Shown here in pieces: positions 7,376-19,536 of a stretch of DNA of 64,000 nt (position 1 is the first letter of the stretch; every line of letters starts with the position of its first letter). The translations under genes and the position numbers were made by a program. The notes below the pieces were generated by a model that saw nothing but the letters and a program-made list of their open reading frames with translations, was not told where the DNA came from and ran no database searches. Source of the DNA: CALMEC01 sp964628685 (GTDB lineage Bacteria; Actinomycetota; Thermoleophilia; Miltoncostaeales; Miltoncostaeaceae); contig CAZVNM010000004.1 in assembly GCA_964628685.1 (NCBI GenBank), positions 248,001 to 312,000 of the forward strand, written 5' to 3'.

Positions 7376-8740
7376 ATGAATCAACCGCTGCGCACGACGC
7401 CGCTCGCCGACAGGAACGTCGCCGGAGCGTGGTCCGACGAACGGGCCGCGGTCAACGTGGCCATCGGCATCCTGATCGGCCTGGCCGACATGCACGCCGA
7501 GGGCCGGATGATGGGCGCCCTCACGCCGTCGACGGTCGGGGTGCGTGACGACGGTGCGGTCGTGCTGCAGCGACCCGACCCGTCGACGCCCCAGACCCTC
7601 GACGCACGCTACGCGTCGCCCGAGGCCATGGCGACCGGACAGGCGACCCAGGCGGACGACGTCTACGCGACCGGCGCCATGCTCTACGAGATGCTGGCCG
7701 GCCACCCGCCGGCGTCGGCGGCCTCGGCCGGCGGCAGCTCGCGCGACCTGGTCCAGGTCCGCCCGGGCATCCACCCGCAGCTGGCCGCGGTCGTCATGCG
7801 CTCCATCGACGAACAGCCCGGCCAGCGCTACCAGACCGCCGACGCATTCCGCGCCGATCTGGAGGCCGTGCGGAGCCTCTTGAGCCCGGCGGTCGTCACG
7901 GCGCCGGTCAACGAGCCCGAGAAGAACAACGGGGCGACCGCCGCGCTCATCGCGCTCGGCGTCCTGCTCCTGGCCGGGCTGCTCGCGTGGCTCCTGCTGC
8001 GCGGCGACAAGGTGGAGGTGCCCGCGGTCGACGGACAGCCGGTCGCGGCCGCCCAGCAGCGACTGCAGGACGCCGATCTGCGCCCGGTCCTCGTCAACGA
8101 GGCGAGCACGACGGTTCCGGAGGGAACCGCCATCCGCACCGATCCCGCCGCCGGCACGAAGGTCGACAAGAACAGCTCGGTCACCCTCTTCGTGAGCGGG
8201 CAGCCGACCGTGGGCGGAGTGCCCAGCGTGATCGGCCAGCAGGAGGCGGCCGCGACCGCGGCCATCCAGTCGGCCGGGTTCAACCCGCTCGTGACGCGGG
8301 TGGACTCACCGCAGCCGGAGGGCACCGTCATCTCGCAGACACCCGGGCCCGGGGAGCAGGCGCAGCCCGGCTCGACGGTCACCCTCACGGTCAGCTCGGG
8401 CGGCGGTCAGCAGACCGAGACGCAGACCGAGACCCAGACCCAGACGCAGACCCAGACCGAAACGCAGACGCAGACCCAGACGCAAACCCAGACGCAGGCG
8501 GCGCCCCCGACGCCCGCTCCGGCGCCGGACGCCGGTGGTCAGGTCCAGATGCCGAACGTGACCGGCAAGACGGTGGACCAGGCCACGACCGAGCTGGAGG
8601 CCGCGGGTCTCGCGGTCGAAAGCACCGCCGAGGTGTCCGACCCCGCGCCGGCCGGCACGGTGATCGACCAAACGCCCGCCGCGGGCCAGAAGGTCGACCC
8701 GGCCACGCCGGTCGAGCTCATCGTTTCGACCGGGCCGTGA
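7376..8740 (+). CDS. Membrane pseudokinase with three PASTA domains
   Basis: The 454-residue protein looks like a PknB-type kinase that has lost its N-lobe. Residues 20-170 resemble only the C-lobe: ARYASPEAM corresponds to the APE region and DDVYATGAMLYEMLAG to helix F. There is no glycine loop, no catalytic lysine, no HRD aspartate (the equivalent segment reads GALTPSTVGV) and no DFG. One transmembrane helix follows (about 187-209), then PASTA domains at about 211-277, 278-343 and 389-454; a Gln-Thr-rich linker separates the second and third. PASTA domains usually bind peptidoglycan fragments or muropeptides outside the cell. A GGAG sequence precedes the ATG. The likely role is a non-catalytic cell-wall sensor or scaffold; this is inference. 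Confidence 0.8.
   Translation: MNQPLRTTPLADRNVAGAWSDERAAVNVAIGILIGLADMHAEGRMMGALTPSTVGVRDDGAVVLQRPDPSTPQTLDARYASPEAMATGQATQADDVYATGAMLYEMLAGHPPASAASAGGSSRDLVQVRPGIHPQLAAVVMRSIDEQPGQRYQTADAFRADLEAVRSLLSPAVVTAPVNEPEKNNGATAALIALGVLLLAGLLAWLLLRGDKVEVPAVDGQPVAAAQQRLQDADLRPVLVNEASTTVPEGTAIRTDPAAGTKVDKNSSVTLFVSGQPTVGGVPSVIGQQEAAATAAIQSAGFNPLVTRVDSPQPEGTVISQTPGPGEQAQPGSTVTLTVSSGGGQQTETQTETQTQTQTQTETQTQTQTQTQTQAAPPTPAPAPDAGGQVQMPNVTGKTVDQATTELEAAGLAVESTAEVSDPAPAGTVIDQTPAAGQKVDPATPVELIVSTGP
8411..8497 (+). repeat. In-frame Gln-Thr(-Glu) low-complexity repeat
   Basis: Twenty-nine residues of alternating Gln-Thr with occasional Glu-Thr are encoded by cagac(c/g) hexamers and link PASTA domains 2 and 3 of the pseudokinase. 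The tract is extracellular by topology and could be length-variable by slippage or a glycosylated spacer. Confidence 0.85.
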
Positions 8741-8746
8741 CGTGGT

Positions 8747-8779
8747 GGCGTGGCACGGCCCCCGCGGCCGTGCCACGCC
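8747..8779. terminator. Bidirectional hairpin between convergent genes
   Basis: A perfect 14-bp stem (8747-8760 with 8766-8779) closes a 5-nt loop exactly between the stop codons of the PASTA gene (+) and the membrane protein gene (-). It can terminate transcription from both sides. Confidence 0.8.
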
Positions 8780-8792
8780 CCTCCGGCACCGG

Positions 8793-9167
8793 TCAGGGGA
8801 TCGCGCCGAGCTCCGCCAGCACCCGCCCGGGCCAGACGAACGTGAACCGCAGCGCGCGGCGCCACAGGCATCCGCCGCGGTGGCCGATCGCGCTCTGGAC
8901 GAACAGGCAGGCGATGAACACGTACACCGGGAGCGCCGCGACCGCGATGCGTCCCGCCATCGGCAACTCGGTGAGCACGTACGCGACGAGCACCGCGAAC
9001 GCGTAGATCACGAGGGTGAGAAGCGGCGCGAGCACGCCCCACCCCAGCTGGGCCAGACGGTCCCGCCCACGCACGAGCGGCCGGTAGTCGACCCCGCAGG
9101 GACACACCAGGCGCGGGCCGTCCTCGACCCCGGCGCCCGACCCTCCCCTCAGTTTCTGAGCCGCCAT
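8793..9167 (-). CDS. Small membrane protein with a CPCG motif, unknown function
   Basis: The 124-residue protein has a short hydrophilic N-terminus containing LVCPCGVDY, which could bind a metal or form a disulfide, followed by two clear membrane segments (about residues 45-68 and 72-92) and a basic C-terminal tail. I do not recognise the family. Its ATG overlaps the 3' end of the M29 aminopeptidase gene by 19 bp, so it is probably the third gene of that operon. A strong bidirectional hairpin lies beyond its stop codon. Confidence 0.6.
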   Translation of the reverse strand: MAAQKLRGGSGAGVEDGPRLVCPCGVDYRPLVRGRDRLAQLGWGVLAPLLTLVIYAFAVLVAYVLTELPMAGRIAVAALPVYVFIACLFVQSAIGHRGGCLWRRALRFTFVWPGRVLAELGAIP

Positions 9168-10390
9168 TCCCCACCCTCGAGGATCGGCGTGCGGCGGCCA
9201 CGCGCGCTCACACCGGTCACCTCGACGGCATCCGACCCGATCATCACGTCGACGTGGATCGCGGAGTGGTTCAGCCGTCCACCCTCGGTTCGGGTGCCGC
9301 CGAAGCCGTTGCCGAACGCGATGTGGGAGGCGGCGTTCTCGTCGAGCAGGGTCTCGCCGTAGATGCGGCCCATCCGTCCCACGCGCGACTCGCGGTCCAC
9401 GAGGGCGACCTCGCCCAGGCGCCCGGCGCCGCGGTCGGTCGAGAAGGTCTGTTCGAGGACCGCACGGTCCTCCTCCCGGTCCGCGCCGATCTCCACCAGG
9501 CGACCGCGGCGGAAGCGGCCGTGGATGCCCGCGATCACCCGTCCGTTGAACGACAGCGGCGTGGTGCAGCGGAAGGTGCCCTCCGTGAGCCCGGGCAGGG
9601 GGCTCGTGAAGACCTCCTCGGTGGGCACGTTGGCGTAGGTCTTGCGACCGGACCGGACCATGTCGCCGCCGCCCAGCCAGACGCCGTCGGCGGCGAGCGC
9701 CACGTCCAGCTCGGTGCCCGGCCCCCGGAACTCAAGCCGGTCGAACCGGCGGCGGGTGAGGGCGCGGGCACGCCGCTCGAGCATGGTGGCGTGCGTCACC
9801 CAGGCGTCGCGCGGGTCGTCCCCGGCCAGACGGGCGAACGCCACGAGGTCCTCGGCCAGACGGCGCACCGCAGCCCTGCCGCGAAGCTCCGGGTAGACCT
9901 GACGCGCCCATGCGGCGGTGGGCCACGCGACGATGGTCCAACGCACACGATCGTCGACCACCGCACGCGAAAACCAGGAGAGCGTCCTGGCCCGCGTGCC
10001 GAAGTCGCGCGCGGTGCGCGCGGGATCGACCCCGGCCATCACACCGGGCTCGTCGTCGCCAACGATCCGCACGATCGCGCAGTCGTCGCGCAGCGCCGCC
10101 CGCAGGCGCGTGCGATGCCAGCCGCTCACCACGCCCAGCGCGTCCTCGTCGGCGTTGACGATGCGCGCGCGGGCGAGCCGCCGGTCGGCGTAGACGACAT
10201 CCACCAGCGCCGCCCCGGCCCGGTATCCGGCCGCGACGATCGCCTCGGCCAGCTCGCGGTGTCCCAGCTCGCAGTCGACCAGGAGCGTCTCACCCTCGCG
10301 CAGGTCGATGTACCCGAGCACCGCCTCGGCGTACCGGGTGACCACGTCGGCCGCCAGTCCGCTGGCGTGGGCCGGCGCCACCGGGCTCAC
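9149..10390 (-). CDS. M29-family aminopeptidase (AmpS / thermophilic aminopeptidase type)
   Basis: The 413-residue protein starts with SGLAADVVTRYAEAVLGYIDLREGE, typical of M29 enzymes, and has the family's C-terminal metal-binding blocks: SHIAFGNGF followed by GRLNHSAIHVDVMIG. M29 peptidases are dinuclear metal aminopeptidases of broad specificity acting in the cytoplasm. GTG at 10390 forms a GTGA overlap with the stop codon of the cysteine-rich gene upstream, which decides the start over a longer in-frame ATG 90 bp earlier. Translational coupling with both neighbours suggests a three-gene operon. Confidence 0.88.
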   Translation of the reverse strand: MSPVAPAHASGLAADVVTRYAEAVLGYIDLREGETLLVDCELGHRELAEAIVAAGYRAGAALVDVVYADRRLARARIVNADEDALGVVSGWHRTRLRAALRDDCAIVRIVGDDEPGVMAGVDPARTARDFGTRARTLSWFSRAVVDDRVRWTIVAWPTAAWARQVYPELRGRAAVRRLAEDLVAFARLAGDDPRDAWVTHATMLERRARALTRRRFDRLEFRGPGTELDVALAADGVWLGGGDMVRSGRKTYANVPTEEVFTSPLPGLTEGTFRCTTPLSFNGRVIAGIHGRFRRGRLVEIGADREEDRAVLEQTFSTDRGAGRLGEVALVDRESRVGRMGRIYGETLLDENAASHIAFGNGFGGTRTEGGRLNHSAIHVDVMIGSDAVEVTGVSARGRRTPILEGGEWRLRN

Positions 10391-10785
10391 CCCGCCCGTC
10401 GCGAGGCGTCCACACCCTCGCGCGCACGGTCGTCGCCCGTGCCCACCGACACCATGGCGCCCATCCTCGGGTTGACGCACGCACCGGGCAGCCGGTGCGG
10501 AAACGCCGAGTCCACCTGGGTCATGCAGACGGGAAGCGGCGCGCGAACCGCGCGCAGCGCCCCGAAGCCGCGCCGGGTGGCCTCCAGCTCACGAAACGCC
10601 TCGAGGTCGAGCTCCACGTTGAAGACCCGCTCGAGACAGCCGATCAGCATGCGCCCGTCCTGCTCGTACGAGTAGAGGCGCGGACACTCGGCGGCCAGGC
10701 ACCCGGACGGGTAGACGACGCGGTCGCAGCGGACCGCGCACATGCGACACGAGACCGCGTCGTCCGATGCGGGTGTGGAAGGCAC
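10387..10785 (-). CDS. Conserved-looking cysteine-rich hypothetical protein
   Basis: The 132-residue protein has seven cysteines, five in its first 35 residues arranged CxxC, then CDRVVYPSGC and AAEC; the spacing suggests a zinc or iron-sulfur site. A further CMTQV and ACVN follow. I do not recognise a named family. The GTG start at 10785 has TACCAT six bases upstream and no ribosome-binding site, consistent with a leaderless mRNA. It is the first gene of the aminopeptidase operon, coupled by a GTGA overlap. Confidence 0.65.
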   Translation of the reverse strand: MPSTPASDDAVSCRMCAVRCDRVVYPSGCLAAECPRLYSYEQDGRMLIGCLERVFNVELDLEAFRELEATRRGFGALRAVRAPLPVCMTQVDSAFPHRLPGACVNPRMGAMVSVGTGDDRAREGVDASRRAG

Positions 10786-10896
10786 AGGGGAATGGTAGGC
10801 GCTCTGTCAAGGAATCGCCGCTTCCACGACGTCTGAGGTCGCGCCACCGACGGCCGTGTGGGATGCATCACGCCCGTCCCACCCGACGGTTCGGGA

Positions 10897-12534
10897 TCAC
10901 GCGATCCGAACCATCCGCATGACCGACGTGCATCCGCGCGTGGGGTGACACGCGACGACCTCGACGCGGTACCGGCCGGGCCGCAGGACCCCGAGCGACC
11001 TGGAGACCGCGCCGCGCCTGCGCACCACGAGCGACGAGTCGGTCGCGACCGGCATGCGACCGGCGCGAATCGGACCGCTCCGCCGGATCCAGACGGTGAC
11101 GGGCACGTCGACGCTCATGCTGAGGGTCGCCGACCGACCGGTCACGCGGACCCGCGGCGTGATGATGCGCGGTGGCGGCGGCGTGACCACGGTGTCCAGG
11201 TTGCGGACGATGCCCCCGCTGTCGGCGATCAGCGCCGTGCCGTCGGCGGCCCACGCCATCACGGGGCGGTACGACGGTCGCGCGGTCGCCACGGTACGCC
11301 GCCAGGTTCCGGCCTGATCACGCCAGGTGAAGAACCGCGAGTCGTCGGACGCGCCGACGCGTGAGATCCAACCGAAGGCGGCCGGGCTGCCGGTCACGAG
11401 CGGCCGATCGGATGCCCCCGTGACGCTCGCCGCGGGTGTTGGCGTCACGCCGTTGCCCGCACCGGCGTCGATGACCGACTGCGCGGTGAACGCACCCTCT
11501 GACCCGGACCGGGTGGCGACCACGCCCCATCGCGTCGCGGAGCCGGTCGGGGTGCCCTCGCCCACCGAGTAAGCGATCGCCCGGGTGCCGTCCGCGGCGA
11601 TCAGCGGCTGCACGCCTGCGAACGAGCTCACGGGTCCGGGCGCCGGAACCGGCGTCGCCGTGGCCCACGCGCCACCGGCCGGACGGTCGGCTGCCCTGAT
11701 CTCACCGGTCTGCGTCGTCCAGGCCAGGAGGGACTCGCCGCGATCACCGGCCGCAATGCCGATGGCGGCCGGCAACTCCGGTACCGGGACGGCACCGCGA
11801 GCAAACGCGCTCTCGCTCGGGGCGAGCGCAGCGGTGGAGATCGTGGGTGCGGCGGGCATGACACCCGACGGGGTCGAGGGCGCCGTCCACGCCAGGGCGA
11901 CGTGACCCGAGTCCGACACATCGACGCTCAACGGACGATCGGCGACGATGTCGAGCTGCGGTCCCGGCGTCCATGACGCGGCCGCGGCCGCCTGCCTGAA
12001 GACGCTCACGGTCCAGCACGTCGTGCCGACGGTCCCGCACGAGCTGCTCCGCACGTAGACGATGGACGCCGTTCCGTCCGGGGCCATCCCGGAGAAGAGG
12101 CGCGATCCACGATCGGAGACGGCGAGTCGCACCACGGACGCCGGCCGGCTCCACGTGCCGGTGAGCGAGCCGCGCGACGCCCACAGCACCGCCCCGTTCG
12201 CGTAGGCGACGAGTCCGGACCCGTCGGGGTGGAGCGACGCGACCGGTCCCTCGACGCCATCGGTCACCCGGGCGAGTCCGATGGTCCGCCACGGTCCCCG
12301 TGCCGAGGCCCGCGTCCGGACGAGCACACCGTCGGTCATGCGTGGGGTCGAACCCCGCCCGACGACGAGGGCCCGGCCACCGGGGATGAGGGCGGCGTCG
12401 GACTGGGCGAAGCCCCCGCGCCAGGGCGCATCGGCCAGGAACGTCCGCGCAGGACCGAGCCGCGGTTCCGCGGCCGTCCCGACCGAGCAGGCGGCGAGGG
12501 CCAGGGTGATCGAACTCAGGATGACGCGTCGCAT
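10897..12534 (-). CDS. Secreted lipoprotein with propeller-like repeats
   Basis: The 545-residue protein has a lipobox signal peptide: MRR, a hydrophobic stretch and LALAAC, so the cysteine near residue 16 should be lipid-modified and the protein anchored outside the membrane. The body has repeated blocks of the form (I/L)-x-x-D-G-(T/S)-x-x-(I/L)-(A/V)-Y or W, suggesting a beta-propeller, and ends in an immunoglobulin-like domain (PRVRVTGRSATLSMSVDVPVT onward) with paired cysteines. ATG at 12534 is chosen because GGAGGG lies eight bases upstream. The gene is divergent from argG. The ligand and role are unknown. Confidence 0.75.
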   Translation of the reverse strand: MRRVILSSITLALAACSVGTAAEPRLGPARTFLADAPWRGGFAQSDAALIPGGRALVVGRGSTPRMTDGVLVRTRASARGPWRTIGLARVTDGVEGPVASLHPDGSGLVAYANGAVLWASRGSLTGTWSRPASVVRLAVSDRGSRLFSGMAPDGTASIVYVRSSSCGTVGTTCWTVSVFRQAAAAASWTPGPQLDIVADRPLSVDVSDSGHVALAWTAPSTPSGVMPAAPTISTAALAPSESAFARGAVPVPELPAAIGIAAGDRGESLLAWTTQTGEIRAADRPAGGAWATATPVPAPGPVSSFAGVQPLIAADGTRAIAYSVGEGTPTGSATRWGVVATRSGSEGAFTAQSVIDAGAGNGVTPTPAASVTGASDRPLVTGSPAAFGWISRVGASDDSRFFTWRDQAGTWRRTVATARPSYRPVMAWAADGTALIADSGGIVRNLDTVVTPPPPRIITPRVRVTGRSATLSMSVDVPVTVWIRRSGPIRAGRMPVATDSSLVVRRRGAVSRSLGVLRPGRYRVEVVACHPTRGCTSVMRMVRIA

Positions 12535-12659
12535 CGGGACGTCCCTCCACATGTCGTGATCCGGGATTCATACCGAATCGCGCCACCGGGTCCAAGGTCG
12601 ACCATCCTCCGCGGCGGCCGACACGGTCCGCGCGACCCCACTCCGGGTAACGTTGCGGC

Positions 12660-14087
12660 ATGTCCAGAGTCGCTCAATCACTCCCCGTCGGCGAACGCGT
12701 CGGCATCGCCTTCTCCGGGGGCCTCGACACCTCGGTCGCGGTCGCCTGGATGCGCGAGAAGGGTGCCGTGCCCTGCTGCTACACGGCGGACCTCGGCCAG
12801 TACGACGAGCCCGACATCGCAACCATCCCCGACCGCGCCGCCGAGTACGGCGCCGAGCTCGGCCGGTTGGTCGACTGCACGGCCCAGCTCGTGGAGCAGG
12901 GCTTCTCCGCCATCGCGTGCGGCGCGTTCCACATCCGAAGCGGCGGTCGCGCCTACTTCAACACCACACCGCTGGGGCGGGCGGTCACCGGCACGCTGCT
13001 CGTGCAGGCCATGGCCGAGGACGACGTCCACATCTGGGGCGACGGCTCGACCTACAAGGGCAACGACATCGAGCGGTTCTACCGCTACGGGCTCCTCGCC
13101 AACCCGCAGCTTCGGATCTACAAGCCGTGGCTGGACCACGACTTCGTGAGCGAGCTGGGCGGCCGGCACGAGATGAGCGCGTGGCTCACCGAGCGCAACC
13201 TCCCCTACCGCGCCAGTCAGGAGAAGGCGTACTCCACCGACGCCAACATCTGGGGCGCGACGCACGAGGCCAAGGACCTGGAGCACCTGGACGCCTCGAT
13301 GGAGCTCGTCGAGCCGATCATGGGCGTGCCCTTCTGGCGCGAGGACGTGGCCATCGCGACCGAGGACGTGGTCATCACCTACGAGGCGGGACGTCCCGTC
13401 GCGATCGACGACGAGGACTTCGGCGGCGACCCGGTGGCGCTGGTGCACCGGGCCAACGAGATTGGCGGTCGCCACGGCCTCGGCATGAGCGACCAGATCG
13501 AGAACCGCATCATCGAGGCCAAGAGCCGCGGCATCTACGAGGCCCCCGGCATGGCGCTTCTGCACATCGCGTACGAGCGCCTCCTGAACGCGATCCACAA
13601 CGAGGACACGGTCGCCCAGTACCACAGCGAGGGCCGCAAGCTCGGCCGCCTGCTCTACGAGGGGCGCTGGCTCGACCCGCAGTCGCTCATGCTCCGCGAG
13701 GCCCTGCAGCGCTGGGTGGCGAGCGCGGTCACCGGGCGCGTGACGCTCCGCCTGCGTCGTGGTGACGATTATTCGATCATGGACACCGCCGGGGAGAACT
13801 TCAGCTACCGGCCCGAGCGTCTGTCGATGGAGCGCACCGAGGACGCCGCCTTCGGCCCCCTGGACCGCATCGGCCAGCTGACGATGCGAAACCTCGACAT
13901 CGCCGACTCGCGCACGCGTCTGGAGCAGTACGCGCGCCAGGGCATGCTGGGCGTCGGCACAGGGAGGCTGATCGAGCGGCTGGAGCCCGGCGCGGCGGAG
14001 GCGCTCGAGCGCGGCGAGGTCACCGATGTGGAGCCGCAGGACATCGTCGCCCTCGACGATGCCGCGATGGAGTTCGGCGCCGACTGA
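12660..14087 (+). CDS. argG: Argininosuccinate synthase, long (E. coli) type
   Basis: The 475-residue protein begins with the ATP-pyrophosphatase P-loop GIAFSGGLDTSVAVAW and continues with CCYTADLGQYDEPDI, both typical of the longer E. coli-like ArgG subfamily rather than the roughly 400-residue type common in actinobacteria. It joins citrulline and aspartate using ATP, the penultimate step of arginine synthesis. TAACGT lies six bases before the ATG and no ribosome-binding site is seen, so the mRNA is probably leaderless. It is separate from the argC/J/B/D genes about 8 kb away, and argH is not adjacent. The subfamily makes horizontal origin possible but not proven. Confidence 0.95.
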   Translation: MSRVAQSLPVGERVGIAFSGGLDTSVAVAWMREKGAVPCCYTADLGQYDEPDIATIPDRAAEYGAELGRLVDCTAQLVEQGFSAIACGAFHIRSGGRAYFNTTPLGRAVTGTLLVQAMAEDDVHIWGDGSTYKGNDIERFYRYGLLANPQLRIYKPWLDHDFVSELGGRHEMSAWLTERNLPYRASQEKAYSTDANIWGATHEAKDLEHLDASMELVEPIMGVPFWREDVAIATEDVVITYEAGRPVAIDDEDFGGDPVALVHRANEIGGRHGLGMSDQIENRIIEAKSRGIYEAPGMALLHIAYERLLNAIHNEDTVAQYHSEGRKLGRLLYEGRWLDPQSLMLREALQRWVASAVTGRVTLRLRRGDDYSIMDTAGENFSYRPERLSMERTEDAAFGPLDRIGQLTMRNLDIADSRTRLEQYARQGMLGVGTGRLIERLEPGAAEALERGEVTDVEPQDIVALDDAAMEFGAD

Positions 14088-14128
14088 CGCCGCAGACGGC
14101 ATGCACCCGACGACGGAGAATCCGACCG

Positions 14129-14791
14129 ATGCTGATCAGTGAAGAGCTCCTCCTGCTGCTGTCGAAGGATGACGGGACCAACGAGGCGTTCGTGTACCGC
14201 GACTACGGGATGACGGCCGCAGCGATCGCGGACCTCATGGCCGCGGGTCACGTCATCCTCTCGGAGGACCGCACTCCGCGGCTTCGGATCGTCGTCCCCG
14301 GCCCCGCGCGCCATCCCGCGCTCACCGCCATGCTGGAGCGACTGACGCCGAAGGACGGCAGGAAGATCGACTCGATCCTGATGTGGGACTCGATCCATCC
14401 GACGCGGGACGTGGCCGAGGGGCTGCGGGACGCCGGGGTGATCGACATCCGCGAACGTCGTCTCCTGGGGCTCGTGCCCACCCGCTTCCCCACCCTCGAC
14501 CCGCAGCCGGAACGGGAGCTTCGCGAGCGTCTGGCCGCGGTGATCGCGGGCGACGTGCGCGCGAACGAGAACGACGTGGTGCTGCTCGGGATCCTGCAGG
14601 GCATGGACGTCGCACGCAGGGTGCTGCGCGACGAGGTCGGCGACCTGAAGGGCCGCGCCCTGAAGGCGCGCATCGAGGCGATCATCGAGGAGAGCCCGAT
14701 CGGCGACGCGCTCCGTCGCACCATCCGGGCCATGGCGACGATCATCGCCGCTATCGCGGGCGGGTCGGCCGCCGCCGCGGCCGGCGGGTAG
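14129..14791 (+). CDS. GOLPH3/GPP34-domain protein
   Basis: The 220-residue protein starts with MLISEELLLLLSKDDG and continues as a mostly helical domain with RRLLGLVPTRFPTLDP in the middle, the pattern of the GPP34 family that includes eukaryotic GOLPH3/Vps74. Those proteins bind phosphatidylinositol 4-phosphate; the bacterial members, frequent in actinobacteria, have no settled function and may be membrane-associated. The C-terminus ends in a hydrophobic Ala/Ile-rich segment that could insert into a membrane. It follows argG by 41 bp on the same strand and is convergent with dnaE. A link to arginine metabolism is not implied by sequence. Confidence 0.8.
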   Translation: MLISEELLLLLSKDDGTNEAFVYRDYGMTAAAIADLMAAGHVILSEDRTPRLRIVVPGPARHPALTAMLERLTPKDGRKIDSILMWDSIHPTRDVAEGLRDAGVIDIRERRLLGLVPTRFPTLDPQPERELRERLAAVIAGDVRANENDVVLLGILQGMDVARRVLRDEVGDLKGRALKARIEAIIEESPIGDALRRTIRAMATIIAAIAGGSAAAAAGG

Positions 14792-14825
14792 GCCGGACCC
14801 CCGGGGCCGCTGCACGCCCCGCGCC

Positions 14826-18284
<3,459 letters not shown>

Positions 18285-18495
18285 GCATCGGTCCCGAGGC
18301 TAGTCGATCGGATCGGACGCGGGCAACCGTCCGGGGACGCCAGGGGTCGTGTCACGGCCCCCGCGGGCACACCAGATGTGGTGTTTGCGAGAAGTTGTGG
18401 CAGACGTGTTGAGATTCCGACACAACCGGCCGATACGGCTGATGCCGCGCCCACTCCCGGCGCGCGATCACCCCAGGCCCCACGAGGCGTCGCGC

Positions 18496-18906
18496 ATGGA
18501 CAGCATCACCCCATTCCTCACCGAGCTGAAGCCCGCCGCGTTGATCGTCGCCGTGCTCCTCGCCGTCGCCCTCGTCTCGAGCCGGTTCGTCCCCGAGGCG
18601 GGCCCCTGGGTGTCGCTGGCCGCCCTGCTGGGGACCGGTGTCTACGTCGCCCAGCACGTCCGCGGCGTGGAGGAGCGCCCCCAGTGGCTGCTTCCGGTCG
18701 CGATCGGCGGCGCCGTCCTGGCCGCATTGGCCATCGCCCGCGTCGTCGGCACGATCCGGGCGCGCAGCCACAGCGACAACACCATCGGCTACCTCTTCCC
18801 GACCGCCGTGGCCGTGCTCGGCATGTGGATGTCGGTGGCGCTCATCAACTTCGAGCGGCTGCCGGAGGAGACCGCGGCCCTGCTGGGACGCCTCGCCGGG
18901 GTCTAG
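18496..18906 (+). CDS. Small integral membrane protein, unknown function
   Basis: The 136-residue protein has four predicted membrane segments (about residues 10-30, 35-55, 68-88 and 100-120) separated by short charged loops, one with VRGVEERPQ. I do not recognise a family. The ATG at 18496 is preceded by a weak GAGG eight to eleven bases upstream; an earlier in-frame start at 18349 is possible but adds a non-hydrophobic extension. The stop codon overlaps that of the convergent gene (shared CTAG), so the two transcripts run into each other. Confidence 0.6.
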   Translation: MDSITPFLTELKPAALIVAVLLAVALVSSRFVPEAGPWVSLAALLGTGVYVAQHVRGVEERPQWLLPVAIGGAVLAALAIARVVGTIRARSHSDNTIGYLFPTAVAVLGMWMSVALINFERLPEETAALLGRLAGV

Positions 18907-19529
18907 GCCCCCTCGGCCAGCATCACACCCCAGTCGCCGGCGAACGCGAGCAGCCGGCCGTCGTCGTTCCAGGTGGCGCACGCGGCACCGCCGATGAAGC
19001 GCACGAGCCGCCGGTCGGGCAGGCTCAGGAACGCGACGCCGAACAGACGGCCGTCCTTGATCGGCACCGCCGAGAGGCGACCGCTCGGCGCCACGACCTC
19101 ACCCTCGATGGCGTCGGCGAGCTCGTGCGGGTGGGCCGGCGGCGGGAGCTCGGCCGCGGGGTCCGCCTCGGGGTAGTCGTGCGGTCCGGGGACGAGGTCG
19201 GGAACCGACCAGCGTCGCACCACCCGCATGTGGACCCCGCGCAGGGTCGCGCCGCCGTCCTCGAAGTACAGGCGCCGGGCGCCCTCGGTGTTGGACGACA
19301 GCAGCCGGATCGGCCCGGCGCCGACCGTCTCGAGCGAGGGGTCGAGCCCCGGACGCTCGATGGCGACGTGGGGCGGCACGTCCGAAAGGAGCGCCGCCGC
19401 GGTGGCCTGGCGCCTGCCGGCGCGACCTCCGATCCGCGCGCCCTGCGACTCGCGGACGAAGGAGACGATCGCCCATGGACCGGGATCGGTCGGGATCAGG
19501 TCGGTCTGGACGCGCCGGTTCGTGCTCAT
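18903..19529 (-). CDS. Hypothetical protein, diverged paralogue of its upstream neighbour
   Basis: The 208-residue protein has no signal peptide or membrane helix. It begins with IPTDPGPWAIV and ends with GDWGVMLAE; its upstream neighbour has matching segments PTDAGPWSRV and GDWGMMLLE at the same ends, so the two are related. The C-terminal part reads like two or three propeller blades (W-N-D-D-G-R-L-L-A-F). Function is unknown. GGGAGG precedes the start and only seven bases separate it from the neighbour's stop codon, so both are in one operon. Confidence 0.6.
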   Translation of the reverse strand: MSTNRRVQTDLIPTDPGPWAIVSFVRESQGARIGGRAGRRQATAAALLSDVPPHVAIERPGLDPSLETVGAGPIRLLSSNTEGARRLYFEDGGATLRGVHMRVVRRWSVPDLVPGPHDYPEADPAAELPPPAHPHELADAIEGEVVAPSGRLSAVPIKDGRLFGVAFLSLPDRRLVRFIGGAACATWNDDGRLLAFAGDWGVMLAEGA

Positions 19530-19536
19530 CGGTGGA

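Noticed and set aside
8411..8497. Array of short repeats resembling a CRISPR array
   Set aside because: The hexamers are continuous, without spacers, and encode an in-frame QT linker.
18349..18495. Longer start for the 18496 membrane protein
   Set aside because: The extension is Arg/Pro/His-rich, without features, and spans the probable dnaE promoter.
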